Of a stretch of 64,000 bases of DNA, positions 43,744-53,710 are shown in pieces. A program made the translations under genes and the position numbers. The notes beneath the pieces are model-generated. The model worked only from the letters and a program-made list of their open reading frames with translations. It did no database searches and was not told the origin of the DNA. Source of the stretch: Pantanalinema sp. GBBB05 (lineage in GTDB: Bacteria; Cyanobacteriota; Cyanobacteriia; Leptolyngbyales; Leptolyngbyaceae); contig VRZD01000009.1 in NCBI GenBank assembly GCA_016743235.1, positions 124,001 to 188,000 of the forward strand, written 5' to 3'. Every line of letters starts with the position of its first letter. Positions within the stretch are counted from its first letter, which is position 1.

Positions 43744-46476
43744 CTACCGTCCGAAGTTCACATACTCTACAGAATCTTCATCAGGAGAGATCGGTTGCGG
43801 TTCAGCCATATTGCCATTATTCGGTGGCTCTACGGTCACAGGGTCTTGTACCACTTCCGCTTCTGCCAGGGGACGACGGGCATCAATTAACCGTAAAGCG
43901 CGAGTCACACTCTCCGGTAGAATCACGACCAGACTATTTAACGGAGCCGCATCTAGTGCGGTTTGGATGGCGGTTGTTTCATCCAGAATTGTCTCGTGGC
44001 GGCTGTCTAAATTGGCTTTCCGGATCCCTTCAGTAATTAATCGAGCAGCATCACCGCGTGCTCGTCCTCGGGTATCGTCATCCTCTTTGATGAAGATGCG
44101 ATCGAACATGCCTGCCGCTAACGTTCCTAGCATGACAAAATCATCATCTCGGCGATCGCCAGGACCACCCACTACCCCAATCCGTTCACCCGGCCAGTTC
44201 TTGACAAAGCCCGACAACGCTTCATAACTATGGGGATTATGGGCATAATCGACCAAGGCATGATACTTACCCAGATTAACGAGATTCATCCGTCCCGGTG
44301 TCTGTTCAGTCGAAGCTCGGAAGGTCAACAGTGCGGCTCGGATATCCTCAATGCGGACTCCTTGAGCAAAGGCAGCGAGACTAGCGGCGAGGGCATTCGC
44401 AATCATAAACGGTGCCCGTCCGCCCAAAGTCAAGGGCACATTGGCAGCTTGTTCAATCCGCAGAGTCCAATCCCCTTTGAGAATCGAGAGGTAGCCATTT
44501 TCGTAAACGGCAGCTAAACCACCTTTCTGAGTATGGGCTTTGATCAGGTCACACTGGGGATTCATAGAGAAATACGCGACTTGAGCTGTCACCCGACCTG
44601 CCATCGCCGCGACTAGCGGATCATCAGCATTTAAGATCGCGTAGCCATTGGGCATAGCTGTTTCAGCCACGACACTTTTTACCCGTGCCATCTCTTCGAT
44701 CGTGTCAATGTCACCAATCCCCAAGTGATCAGCAGCGACGTTGAGGACAACCCCAATATTACATTCATGGAAGGCTAACCCCGATCGCAGAATGCCACCT
44801 CTAGCACTTTCCAGCACCGCCACTTCCACGAGTGGATCTTGCAAGATCAGTTGAGCGCTTTGAGGTCCCGTATTGTCTCCCGGCTCCACCAGATAATCCC
44901 CAATATAGGTGCCATCTGTGGTCGTGTAACCCACGACTTGCCCGGTTTGCTTAAAGATATGGGCAATCAAGCGAGTCGTGGTGGTTTTACCATTGGTGCC
45001 GGTGACTGCCAGGATGGGCACACGGCTCGGGGTTCCTGACGGAAAGAGCATATCCATCACGGGTTCTGCCACGTTGCGCGGAATGCCTTCACTAGGGCAA
45101 ACATGCATCCGGAAGCCTGGAGCGGCATTGACTTCAACAATCACTCCATCCACTTCCCGCAGCGAACGGGAGATATCCGGCGTTACAACATCAATACCCG
45201 CAATATCTAAACCAATGATTTTGGCAACCCGTTGGGCTAACCAAACATTTTCAGGATGAATGTCGTCGGTCCGATCGACCGCAATTCCCCCTGTACTCAG
45301 ATTAGCTGTTGCTCGCAGATAGCAGACTTCGCCGCGATCGAGCACTGTGTCTACGGTCAACCCTTGCCGTTCCAGTAGTTGCCAACTGGTGCGATCGAGT
45401 TGAATTTTAGTCAGCACATTGTCATGCCCTTCACCTCGTCGGGGATCTTGATTGGTAATTTCAATCAACTCCGCGATCGTCGAGCGACCATCCCCAACCA
45501 CATGAGCGGGCACCCGTTCCGCCACCGCCACCACTTTGCCATTAATTACCAAAACCCGGTGATCGCGACCTTGGTAATAACGTTCGACAATCACCGATCT
45601 CGATACTTCCCGAGCAGCATCATAGGCTTCCTCAGCCTGCTGCCAGCTTTCGATATTGATCGTAATCCCGCGCCCATGATTACCATCCAGAGGCTTAATC
45701 ACGATCGGATAGCCACCGACCGACTCGATCGCCTCTTCTAAGTCATCTAAGTAATCTACTACCGTGCCACGGGGTACAGGCACTCCAGCTTCTCGCAACA
45801 CTCGCTTAGTGCCTTCCTTATCACTGGCAAGTTCCACCCCCAAAATACTGGTGTAATTGCTCAACGTGGCTTGAATCCGCTTTTGATGCACCCCATAACC
45901 CAATTGGATCATAGAGCGGGCACTGAGCTCAGACCAGGGAATCCCCCGGGCTTCCGCCTCTTTCACTAAGGATTCCGTGCTGGGTCCCAGAGAACCATCC
46001 GCCGCCAGTTGGCGTAAATCTGATAGGTCTTGTTCCAGTTCTTCAGCCGGATAGGTTCCAGTATTCACAATGCTTTGGCAGAGACGCACAGCTGCCCGCG
46101 CAGCATAACGTCCGGCTTGCTCATAGACATACTCGAACACGACGCGATAAATGCCAGGCGTGGAGGATTCCCGTGTCCGCCCAAAGCCTGCCTCCATGCC
46201 AGCAAGTTCTTGTAACTCCAGGGCAACATGCTCAATAATGTGCCCCATCATTGTGCCTTCGCGGACTCGGCTCAAAAAGCCACCTCGACAACCCGGCGAA
46301 CAAAAGTGTTCGATTAGACTGGGGAGAACCTGGATTAATCCCTCGTAGAACCCTGGAATTTGATTGGAGGGCTTATCCGCAAGTTCCTCCAAATCCAGAC
46401 GCATTACAATCAACTTGTGACGACGAATACTCCAATAGTTAGGACCTCGTAATGTCTGGATTTTGAGAATCTTCAT
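43744..46476 (-). CDS. cphA: Cyanophycin synthetase
   Basis: 910 residues, full length. The N-terminal domain starts MKILKIQTLRGPNYWSIRRH. The ATP-grasp domain (about 222-478, IVIKPLDGNHGRGI) adds Asp to the backbone, and the Mur-ligase-like domain (from about 486, P-loop TGTNGKTTTT at 492-501) adds Arg to the side chain. The product is multi-L-arginyl-poly-L-aspartate, the nitrogen and carbon store of cyanobacteria. It follows cphB by 247 bases; an NtcA-type box lies upstream of cphB. Confidence 0.97.
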   Translation of the reverse strand: MKILKIQTLRGPNYWSIRRHKLIVMRLDLEELADKPSNQIPGFYEGLIQVLPSLIEHFCSPGCRGGFLSRVREGTMMGHIIEHVALELQELAGMEAGFGRTRESSTPGIYRVVFEYVYEQAGRYAARAAVRLCQSIVNTGTYPAEELEQDLSDLRQLAADGSLGPSTESLVKEAEARGIPWSELSARSMIQLGYGVHQKRIQATLSNYTSILGVELASDKEGTKRVLREAGVPVPRGTVVDYLDDLEEAIESVGGYPIVIKPLDGNHGRGITINIESWQQAEEAYDAAREVSRSVIVERYYQGRDHRVLVINGKVVAVAERVPAHVVGDGRSTIAELIEITNQDPRRGEGHDNVLTKIQLDRTSWQLLERQGLTVDTVLDRGEVCYLRATANLSTGGIAVDRTDDIHPENVWLAQRVAKIIGLDIAGIDVVTPDISRSLREVDGVIVEVNAAPGFRMHVCPSEGIPRNVAEPVMDMLFPSGTPSRVPILAVTGTNGKTTTTRLIAHIFKQTGQVVGYTTTDGTYIGDYLVEPGDNTGPQSAQLILQDPLVEVAVLESARGGILRSGLAFHECNIGVVLNVAADHLGIGDIDTIEEMARVKSVVAETAMPNGYAILNADDPLVAAMAGRVTAQVAYFSMNPQCDLIKAHTQKGGLAAVYENGYLSILKGDWTLRIEQAANVPLTLGGRAPFMIANALAASLAAFAQGVRIEDIRAALLTFRASTEQTPGRMNLVNLGKYHALVDYAHNPHSYEALSGFVKNWPGERIGVVGGPGDRRDDDFVMLGTLAAGMFDRIFIKEDDDTRGRARGDAARLITEGIRKANLDSRHETILDETTAIQTALDAAPLNSLVVILPESVTRALRLIDARRPLAEAEVVQDPVTVEPPNNGNMAEPQPISPDEDSVEYVNFGR

Positions 46477-46723
46477 AAGCAGTTAGCCATTTAGGAGTCA
46501 CTTCAAATGCGGAACCCTGCATGTCATTGCGAGGGTGAGCACTGCCGCTTCAGAACAGATATTTTTGATGCAATTATTCAGTTTCAAGCTCTGGGGAGTT
46601 CAAGACTGTTCATCATGAACGGTTTTCTCTTCGCCGCCAGAGCGAATAAGTCAGATTGAACTCAGCTTAACGAGAATTCTTCAGAATTGCAGCCACTAGA
46701 AGTGATTTTCTGATTTCAAGTCC

Positions 46724-47662
46724 TCAAAACTTTTGGTGTTGCGGTGGCAATGCCGTACGTTTGCGCAGATCGAAGCGATCGCCGTAGCTCAGCACATGCA
46801 CCCGCAGATTATAAATACTGAGGGGATCCGTGGCTCCCACATCCGGCTGGTTGGTATAGGACAAATCTCTAGGATCAATCACAGTGACGGTGCCTTTACC
46901 AATTACCTGCAACACGCCATCCCCTTCAAACACGGCACAGGTATCTTCATCAATCCCCACTCCTAAACGATCGGGATGCGCGGCAATTGCACTCATTAAC
47001 CGTGCCATGCGATTGCGATTATGAAAGTGTTGATCGACTAACAAATCTGGCAAGATGGCTAATCCTGTCGTCATATCCACTAGCGATCGATTAGGGGACT
47101 CACCACTCCCACCCCCCGCAATCATGTAATGACCCATCACAGCGGCACCCGCGCTGGTTCCCGCCAAGGTAATTTCACCCCGTTGGGCGCGTTGCCGCAC
47201 CATATCCATCAACGGCGTATCTGCCAATAAGCCGCACAGACGCAACTGATCTCCTCCAGTCAGAAATACGCCAGTGCAGTTTTCGGCATAGCTTTGCATC
47301 AACGGATCTTCGCATTGCTCGCGATCGCGAATATCCAAAATCTCGATGCCCTTGGCTCCCATCTCAGTAAAAATGCTGTGATACCGCTCTCCAGTCGCAA
47401 CTGGCTCACGGGACGCAGAAGGAATAATGGCTATTCGGGCATCCGCTGACCCCGAGCGAGTAAAAAAGCTGTGCAAGATCTCGCGTCCGTGGACTTTATC
47501 TTCGGCTCCCCCAATAACCATAATGGCAGTTTTCGTAGACTGGGGCATTTCCTCTCCAAGGCGATGAAACTCTAGTTGCGGCATAGCGCTACTTCCCAGC
47601 GTTCGATGAAACCAACGCTCCAAAAGTTTGGTAAGTCGGGAAGACACGTCGTTGTTACTCAT
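46724..47662 (-). CDS. cphB: Cyanophycinase
   Basis: 312 residues. A peptidase S51 fold with the nucleophile S170 in LAGTSAGAAVMG, plus TGGDQLRLCGLL and DQHFHNRNRMARL, all normal for CphB. It hydrolyses cyanophycin to beta-Asp-Arg dipeptides. About 40 extra residues precede the conserved GGAEDKVHGREIL, so the true start may be the Met at about residue 27 or 39. The order cphB then cphA is the usual cluster. Confidence 0.95.
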   Translation of the reverse strand: MSNNDVSSRLTKLLERWFHRTLGSSAMPQLEFHRLGEEMPQSTKTAIMVIGGAEDKVHGREILHSFFTRSGSADARIAIIPSASREPVATGERYHSIFTEMGAKGIEILDIRDREQCEDPLMQSYAENCTGVFLTGGDQLRLCGLLADTPLMDMVRQRAQRGEITLAGTSAGAAVMGHYMIAGGGSGESPNRSLVDMTTGLAILPDLLVDQHFHNRNRMARLMSAIAAHPDRLGVGIDEDTCAVFEGDGVLQVIGKGTVTVIDPRDLSYTNQPDVGATDPLSIYNLRVHVLSYGDRFDLRKRTALPPQHQKF

Positions 47663-48085
47663 CCTATCGCTGAACTGCCGCTCGTCCGTTTCGGGTCAAG
47701 GCAACCAAGGCAACGCTATGCCTATCTAGACCAGATTACTATTTTGGTGAAACAGGCTCTACCCTAATTTTTGGCAAACTCCAAATACTCCAATGCATTG
47801 CATCCTGGAGCACACCTTTTTAATTAGCCACAATCTCTCACTATTAAAGCGTAGTCTAAATTACAAAAGGTCAGCAGACCTAAATAATCTACAGTTCACC
47901 AGAACCAGTAAGATCTAAATCCTCCCAATTTCCTAAGTATGCATACAAATTTTCCTGCCACCTGAAGCTCCTGCATTTGCCCCCCAGTCCCCCAACATCA
48001 GGGAACTGAACTGTTCAAATTCCTCCAGAATGATGGAATTTAGGGGGTTAGTTTGTCGCCGCACCATCCCCATCTCTCCTCCACC
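47663..48085. other. Divergent intergenic region, cphB and trmD
   Basis: 423 bases with no gene. It holds a perfect NtcA-type box at 47851-47864 and its -10-like hexamer (listed separately). A short AATTCC-tccagaatgat-GGAATT inverted repeat lies near 48019-48041. The rest is AT-rich promoter-like sequence. Confidence 0.45.
47823..47864 (-). promoter_or_regulatory. NtcA-type promoter of cphB-cphA
   Basis: GTAGTCTAAATTAC (47851-47864) is a perfect GTA-N8-TAC NtcA box. Reading toward cphB, exactly 22 bases separate it from GCTAAT (47828-47823), a -10-like hexamer; NtcA-activated promoters commonly have the site about 22-23 bases before the -10. The TAN3T form of the -10 is not matched. Start of transcription would be about 150 bases before the cphB start. 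Confidence 0.6.
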
Positions 48086-48781
48086 ATGCGCTTTGACATC
48101 GTTACCCTGTTTCCCGATTTCTTCACCTCGCCCCTCAGTTCTGGGCTGTTGGGCAAAGCCTTAGCCAAGCAAATTGCTACCGTTCATCTCACCAATCCGC
48201 GTGACTTTACCACCGACAAACACCACAAAGTGGATGACGAACCCTATGGTGGCGGCGTGGGGATGTTGATGAAACCAGAACCCATTTTTGCGGCAGTCGA
48301 ATCTTTACCTCAACTTCCTCCCCGCGAAGTAGTACTCATGACACCTCAAGGGGAACCCATGCATCAGGCAATGTTCCAAAACTTTGCCGCTCACTATCAG
48401 CAATTAGTGATTATTTGTGGACATTACGAAGGGGTAGATGAACGAGTGCTCAATCTAGTAACTCGAGAGGTTTCCTTAGGAGACTTTGTCCTCACTTGCG
48501 GCGAGATTCCAGCTCTCACGTTAATTAACGGCGTCACTCGCTTGTTACCAGGAACAGTCGGCAAAGAAGAGTCCCTCAAAGCCGAAAGTTTTGAGCAAGG
48601 GTTACTCGATTATCCACAATACACCCGTCCTCCAGTATTTCGAGATTGGACCGTTCCAGCGGTGTTACTCTCCGGCAACCACGCCGCGATCGCCAAGTGG
48701 CGACACGAACAACAAATCCAACGGACCCGCGATCGCCGACCGGATTTGTACCAACGTTGGTTAGAACAGCAGGAGAGGTGA
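48086..48781 (+). CDS. trmD: tRNA (guanine-37 N1)-methyltransferase
   Basis: 231 residues from MRFDIVTLFPDFF at 48086; the frame extends 11 codons upstream, but that is not part of TrmD. The SPOUT-fold knot is visible: LVIICGHYEGVDERV and SLGDFVLTCGEIPALTLINGVTRLLPG. It methylates G37 next to the anticodon to prevent frameshifting. No ribosomal partner genes (rpsP, rplS, rimM) are next to it. It may be followed in the same transcript by the hypothetical protein gene 138 bases on. Confidence 0.96.
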   Translation: MRFDIVTLFPDFFTSPLSSGLLGKALAKQIATVHLTNPRDFTTDKHHKVDDEPYGGGVGMLMKPEPIFAAVESLPQLPPREVVLMTPQGEPMHQAMFQNFAAHYQQLVIICGHYEGVDERVLNLVTREVSLGDFVLTCGEIPALTLINGVTRLLPGTVGKEESLKAESFEQGLLDYPQYTRPPVFRDWTVPAVLLSGNHAAIAKWRHEQQIQRTRDRRPDLYQRWLEQQER

Positions 48782-48919
48782 GGGGATGAGGAGGTAAGGA
48801 GAATAAGGAAGCAGAAGATTTCCCTATCTCCCCATCTTGCCCATCCCCCAGAATGATTCGGAGTAACGATCGTCGATCCCGTGCCATAATAATCAGCCTA
48901 TTGTCCGCAAAGGGTTTCG

Positions 48920-49990
48920 ATGGTACAAGCTCCTCAGTCTCCGGCAAATCTCACTCCTGCACTTGATCCTGCACTGCTAGACGGGGTTGACCTGAATTTT
49001 CAACTGCCTGATCCCGATGATGAGCAGATTCCTGATCAAGAATTTCAGCACCGGATTGAGCAAGCCTGGCAAGTTTGCGATCGCTTTGATTTGCATACAG
49101 ACATTTGGCGGGGGAGGATTTTACGGGCAGTGCGCGATCGCGAAAAACGCAATGGGGATGGTCGCGGCACCGGATTTCTCAATTGGCTCAAAGACCGGGA
49201 AATTAGCAAAAGTCAAGCCTATTCCTTGATTGAGTTGGCTAATAGCGCCGATACCTTACTAGAAGGTGGTTTTCTAGAATCTGAGGATGTTAATCAGTTT
49301 AGTAAACGCGCCTTTGTAGAAACGGCTCATGCCGCTCCCGAAGTGCAACAAATGGTGAGCGATGCCGCCCGACGGGGCGATCGCATTACCCGCCGGGAAG
49401 TCCGGCAACTCTCGGATGAGTGGACAGCGATGACCTCAGATCTGCTGCCGACAGAGATTAAAGAAAAGGCGGCTGACCATACCATCCCCACCCGGTATCT
49501 CGCCCCTTTGGTGCGCGAAATGGAAAAGCTCCCCGAAGCCCACCAAACGTCACTGCGAACCGAGATTATCGAAAATCCCGATGTCGATACGCTGAAGCAA
49601 GTCACTGCCGAAGCTCGCTATCTGGCGAAATATCTGGAAGCCGCCACCAAAGTAGAAGCCCTGAACAATCAATCGCTAGATCTGGAACTAGCGCTAGAAG
49701 AAGCCCTACGGATTGGTTGTCTTAGCTCAACGGCGGACATGGTGAATCAAGCAGCTCAGTTAGAACAACTGATTGTCAAGCTATTTCTCACCTGGAAGCG
49801 GCTCAACTCCCTCTCAGAACGGGTCTATCTGGATAGTGGCGCTAGCACTCCCCACTTACGCACCTTACTCAGTTGCTTGAATCCCTTATCGGGTGAAGTG
49901 CTAGAAACCCCCTTAGACAGCCTAGGAGAACGCACGGTACGGCTAAAGATTTTGTCCCAACTCGAAGACATCTCGTTAGAAGCCAATTGA
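48920..49990 (+). CDS. Hypothetical cyanobacterial protein with possible HTH segment
   Basis: 356 residues, soluble and mostly helical. After an acidic N-terminus (1-45) comes a region like DUF3102/ParB-linked HTH proteins: GTGFLNWLKDREISKSQAYSLIELANSADTLLEGG (about 88-122). Two further helical blocks follow (about 130-200 and 215-320). I see no catalytic motif or membrane segment. The name cannot be given; a DNA-binding or adaptor role is a weak inference. Codon use is like the neighbours. Confidence 0.6.
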   Translation: MVQAPQSPANLTPALDPALLDGVDLNFQLPDPDDEQIPDQEFQHRIEQAWQVCDRFDLHTDIWRGRILRAVRDREKRNGDGRGTGFLNWLKDREISKSQAYSLIELANSADTLLEGGFLESEDVNQFSKRAFVETAHAAPEVQQMVSDAARRGDRITRREVRQLSDEWTAMTSDLLPTEIKEKAADHTIPTRYLAPLVREMEKLPEAHQTSLRTEIIENPDVDTLKQVTAEARYLAKYLEAATKVEALNNQSLDLELALEEALRIGCLSSTADMVNQAAQLEQLIVKLFLTWKRLNSLSERVYLDSGASTPHLRTLLSCLNPLSGEVLETPLDSLGERTVRLKILSQLEDISLEAN

Positions 49991-50350
49991 TGCCGAGCAC
50001 ATTTCTTGGTTAATTGCCAGACTCTATGGAGTTGCTTGACAGTCATTATTAAGTTAAATGTACGAGATGGATAAAGAATATGTAGAATCAGGAATGACTT
50101 CTGGCGATCGCGTAACACCAGGATCAACCTACTGGCTCAACTTAATTTAAGAACACTGAGGCTGTAATAGGCTTCAGCCTCCGGCTTGCGAAAGCGCGAA
50201 ATTCTACAGTGGATTTTAATTCATTGTAGGAAAGCGCTACATTAATACAAGCAGAAATGTTAAGTTGTTCGTTACGTTTACCCCCATTCCCATTCCATCG
50301 TTCCTATGCCGATCGCTGATCGGCAGCATTCTTCGAGGAGAAAGTAATCT
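49991..50350. other. Leader and promoter region of ado
   Basis: 360 bases without a gene. TTGACA at 50036-50041 is a good -35 but has no clear -10 at normal spacing. Several hairpins fill 50158-50238 (listed separately). GAGGAG at about 50335-50340 serves the ado start. Confidence 0.45.
50158..50238 (+). promoter_or_regulatory. Hairpin-rich leader of ado
   Basis: GAGGCTG (50158-50164) pairs with CAGCCTC (50175-50181). GCTT-gcga-AAGC (50184-50195) has a GNRA tetraloop. AGCGC (50193-50197) pairs with GCGCT (50234-50238), enclosing TTCTACA/TGTAGGA and a further inner stem. The last two stems share bases and exclude each other. No T run follows, so this looks like a regulatory leader rather than a terminator. 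Confidence 0.45.
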
Positions 50351-51046
50351 ATGCCGCAGCTTGAGGCTACTGTAGCAATCGACTTCCAGAGCGAAACCTA
50401 CCGCGATGCTTACAGCCGCATCAACGCCATTGTGATTGAAGGTGAGCAAGAAGCCAACGAAAATTACATCAAACTGGCTGAACTGCTGCCAGACCACAAA
50501 GAGCGGTTGATCGGTTTAGCGAAAATGGAAAGTCGGCACAAAAAAGGCTTTGAAGCCTGCGGACGGAATCTTGAGGTGACTCCGAATATGGAGTTTGCCC
50601 GCGAGTTTTTCTCTAAACTGCATCAAAACTTTCAGGACGCAGCAGCTCAGGGCAATATTGCCACTTGTCTGTTGATCCAGGCGTTAATTATTGAATGTTT
50701 TGCGATCGCGGCCTACAACATTTACATTCCCGTTGCTGACGACTTCGCTCGCAAAATTACCGAAGGAGTGGTGAAGGACGAATATACTCACCTCAACTTT
50801 GGGGAAGAGTGGCTGCAAGCCAATTTCGACGACGTTAAGGCAGAATTGGAAGCTGCCAATCGGCAAAACCTCCCGATCGTCTGGCAAATGCTGAATCAAG
50901 TCGAAGTAGATGCCAAAGTCCTGGGGATGGAAAAAGAAGCCTTGGTAGAAGACTTCATGATCCAGTACGGTGAAGCTCTCGGCAATATTGGCTTCAGCAA
51001 CCGGGATGTCATGCGCCTCTCGGCCATGGGTCTCGCTGCCGCCTAA
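50351..51046 (+). CDS. ado: Aldehyde deformylating oxygenase (alkane synthesis)
   Basis: 231 residues. All six di-iron ligands of the ferritin-like fold are at their standard places: E32, E60, H63 (MESRH), E115 (LIIE), E144 and H147 (DEYTH). It converts fatty aldehydes to Cn-1 alkanes plus formate with O2 and reductant. The aldehyde comes from the product of the next gene, aar, 202 bases on. A GAGGAG site precedes the ATG. Confidence 0.97.
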   Translation: MPQLEATVAIDFQSETYRDAYSRINAIVIEGEQEANENYIKLAELLPDHKERLIGLAKMESRHKKGFEACGRNLEVTPNMEFAREFFSKLHQNFQDAAAQGNIATCLLIQALIIECFAIAAYNIYIPVADDFARKITEGVVKDEYTHLNFGEEWLQANFDDVKAELEAANRQNLPIVWQMLNQVEVDAKVLGMEKEALVEDFMIQYGEALGNIGFSNRDVMRLSAMGLAAA

Positions 51047-51050
51047 TCTC

Positions 51051-51091
51051 CACTATGAGAGGTATTCTTCATAAGAATGCCTCTCATAGTG
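51051..51091. repeat. Long near-perfect hairpin between ado and aar
   Basis: CACTATGAGAGG (51051-51062) pairs with CCTCTCATAGTG (51080-51091); after a T-G pair, ATTCTT pairs with AAGAAT around a three-base loop, giving about 19 bp. It begins five bases after the ado stop. No T run follows within ten bases, so it may act as a processing site or 3' stabiliser as well as, or instead of, a terminator. Confidence 0.7.
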
Positions 51092-51248
51092 TCTCCATGC
51101 ATTTTTATTCGTATCTCTAACTGCCATCTTGATCACCTCAGCAAATTTGAACCTAGTCGCATCAGGCACAGTGCTAGACGACCTGATGTAATTTGCTGAC
51201 GTTTAATTTGCCTTTAAACAAGCTCAATACAATTTATCAACGTCATTC

Positions 51249-52268
51249 ATGTTTGGTCTTATCGGTCACCTTACCAGTCTGGAACACGCTCAATCCGTTG
51301 CCAAAGAACTCGGCTACCCAGAATATGCCGATCAAGGGTTAGATTTTTGGTGCAGTGCGCCACCTCAAATTGTCGATACGATCCGGGTAACTAGTATTAC
51401 CGGACAGACGATCGAAGGCAAGTATGTCGAATCCTGCTTTTTGCCCGAAATGCTAGCCGCCCGGCGGATCAAAGCCGCTACCCGCAAAGTGATTAATGCC
51501 ATGGCTCACGCCCAAAAGCATGGCATCAATATCACGGCACTCGGCGGATTTTCCTCCATTATTTTCGAGAACTTTAATCTGGAACAAATTAAGCAAGTCC
51601 GGAATGTCTTGCTCGATTTCCAACGGTTTACCACTGGCAATACTCACACGGCCTACATTATCTGCCGTCAGGTCGAGCAAGCCTCTGCCCAGCTAGGAAT
51701 TGATTTATCTAAAGCCACCGTCGCCGTTTGTGGCGCTACGGGTGACATTGGCAGCGCAGTATGCCGTTGGCTGAATGTTCGCACCGATGTTGAAGATCTA
51801 CTGCTGATTGCCCGTAACCGCGAGCGCCTGCAAGAGCTGCAAGCTGAACTAGGTCGGGGCAAGATTATGGATTTGCCGGAAGCTCTGCCTCAAGCTGATA
51901 TTGTGGTTTGGGTCGCGAGTATGCCCAAAGGCGTCGAGATCGATCCGGCTGGGCTTAAACCTACCTGCTTGTTGATCGACGGGGGCTATCCCAAGAATCT
52001 TGGCAATAAAATTCAGCGAGACGGGGTAGTTGTGCTGAATGGGGGCATCGTTGAACATTCCTTAGACATCGATTGGAAGATTATGTCGATCGTCAACATG
52101 GATGTGCCAGCCCGGCAACTATTTGCTTGTTTTGCCGAATCCATGCTGCTGGAATTTGAAAAATGGCATACCAACTTCTCTTGGGGACGCAATCGGATTA
52201 CTGTGGAGAAGATGGATCAAATTGGTCAAGTTTCGGTGAAGCATGGTTTTAGACCCCTGTTAGTTTAA
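51249..52268 (+). CDS. aar: Long-chain acyl-ACP reductase
   Basis: 339 residues, standard length. The NADPH Rossmann motif is [18 protein letters not shown] (about 158-175), and the thioester-forming Cys is C294 in [12 protein letters not shown], as in characterised enzymes. It reduces acyl-ACP to the fatty aldehyde used by ADO. The product of acpP-fabF (16.6-18.2 kb) feeds it. accA starts 97 bases on. Confidence 0.97.
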   Translation: MFGLIGHLTSLEHAQSVAKELGYPEYADQGLDFWCSAPPQIVDTIRVTSITGQTIEGKYVESCFLPEMLAARRIKAATRKVINAMAHAQKHGINITALGGFSSIIFENFNLEQIKQVRNVLLDFQRFTTGNTHTAYIICRQVEQASAQLGIDLSKATVAVCGATGDIGSAVCRWLNVRTDVEDLLLIARNRERLQELQAELGRGKIMDLPEALPQADIVVWVASMPKGVEIDPAGLKPTCLLIDGGYPKNLGNKIQRDGVVVLNGGIVEHSLDIDWKIMSIVNMDVPARQLFACFAESMLLEFEKWHTNFSWGRNRITVEKMDQIGQVSVKHGFRPLLV

Positions 52269-52365
52269 TCCCGGATTCATCGGAAACTCAAGAGAGGTTA
52301 GGGACCATCACCTAATCTCTCCGTTTGAACGAGCGCATTTTTGTCCCCATTTTTGTCCCACACCT

Positions 52366-53346
52366 ATGGCACCCACTGAACGTAAACCGATCCTGCTCGA
52401 CTTTGAAAAGCCATTAGCCGAATTAGAGTCTCGCATTATTCAAATCCGTGAACTAGCGGAAGAAAATGATGTCGATGTCTCCGATCAAATTCGCCAGCTA
52501 GAAGCCAGAGCAGTTCAACTACGTCAGGAAATTTTTAGTAGCCTGTCGCCGTCGCAGCGCTTACAAGTCGCTCGTCATCCCCGTCGCCCTAGCACCTTGG
52601 ATTATATTCAAGCGATTAGCGATGAATGGATGGAGCTACACGGCGATCGCGGTGGCAATGATGATCCTGCCTTAGTGGGTGGCGTCGGTCGGATTGCCGG
52701 ACAGCCCGTAGTGATGCTGGGACACCAGAAAGGACGGGACACCAAAGATAACGTGGCGCGCAATTTTGGTATGGCCGCTCCCGGTGGCTATCGTAAAGCC
52801 ATGCGGCTGATGGATCATGCTAATCGCTTCAGTATGCCGATTCTCACCTTTATCGATACTCCTGGAGCCTGGGCTGGGATGGAAGCGGAGAAACTCGGTC
52901 AGGGAGAAGCGATCGCCTATAACCTGCGAGAAATGTTTCGGCTTGATGTGCCCATTCTCTGTACCGTAATCGGTGAAGGCGGCTCTGGCGGTGCATTAGG
53001 AATTGGCGTCGGCGATCGTTTAATGATGTTTGAACATTCGGTTTACACGGTAGCCACCCCAGAAGCCTGCGCCGCGATTCTCTGGAAAGATTCCTCAAGA
53101 GCACCCCAAGCCGCAGAATCATTGAAAATTACAGCTCCGGACTTAAAGCAACTTGGCATCATCGACGAAATTCTACCGGAACCGATCGGGGGTGCCCATG
53201 CCGATCCTTTGCAAGCGGCAGAAACCTTAAAGCAATCGATTCTCAACCATTTAGACGAGCTGAAGCGGCTGACTGGACCACAACGCCGTGATCTGCGATA
53301 CCAAAAATTCCGGGCGATCGGAGTTTTTGCTGATATTCCCGCCTAA
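52366..53346 (+). CDS. accA: Acetyl-CoA carboxylase carboxyltransferase subunit alpha
   Basis: 326 residues, full length. The crotonase-fold core includes [35 protein letters not shown] and [20 protein letters not shown] with the usual oxyanion glycines. With AccD it transfers the carboxyl group from biotin to acetyl-CoA, giving malonyl-CoA. The ado-aar-accA order is frequent in cyanobacteria and couples alkane and fatty acid synthesis. Confidence 0.97.
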   Translation: MAPTERKPILLDFEKPLAELESRIIQIRELAEENDVDVSDQIRQLEARAVQLRQEIFSSLSPSQRLQVARHPRRPSTLDYIQAISDEWMELHGDRGGNDDPALVGGVGRIAGQPVVMLGHQKGRDTKDNVARNFGMAAPGGYRKAMRLMDHANRFSMPILTFIDTPGAWAGMEAEKLGQGEAIAYNLREMFRLDVPILCTVIGEGGSGGALGIGVGDRLMMFEHSVYTVATPEACAAILWKDSSRAPQAAESLKITAPDLKQLGIIDEILPEPIGGAHADPLQAAETLKQSILNHLDELKRLTGPQRRDLRYQKFRAIGVFADIPA

Positions 53347-53710
53347 GCCCATGGTTTTCCTGAAACAAGGCAATTCTGAGTGATATAATCAAACCAGTAA
53401 CAAATGTTCACAATTCCCGACTTGACTGTGGGACTTTTCCAAGGACAGTTGTACCTTCCATCGGAGTAACTGTTGCTGGCGAGCCTAGCTGAGCAGGGAT
53501 GATCTAAGTTTGACATTTGCATCTGGATTTGATCTTGCATATCGACCTGTAGCTGAATCGTGTTAACACCCATGGGGTGACCTAATCCCATTTTTAACCA
53601 GCGGTTAATTGCTGGCTCAGCTTTCTCCGCTAACCTGAGTCATGCTCAGGTCAGTTTTCCACGCTTCTACAGTTAAGTATTCACACAGACTCTCGATACT
53701 GGGCGCTTCC
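53347..53710. other. Intergenic region between accA and the SDR gene
   Basis: 364 bases. It holds an extended -10 promoter (TGATATAAT near 53382-53390) and a CCTGAG-tcatg-CTCAGG hairpin at 53634-53650, about 250 bases apart. The region between could be a long 5' leader or a small RNA. A CCAGC/GCTGG stem lies near 53598-53615. Confidence 0.4.
53382..53390 (+). promoter_or_regulatory. Extended -10 promoter upstream of the SDR gene
   Basis: TGATATAAT is a perfect TGnTATAAT extended -10. It points toward the SDR gene with a start near 53398, about 310 bases before the SDR start codon. The -35 region (GAAACA) is weak, which extended -10 promoters tolerate. Confidence 0.5.
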
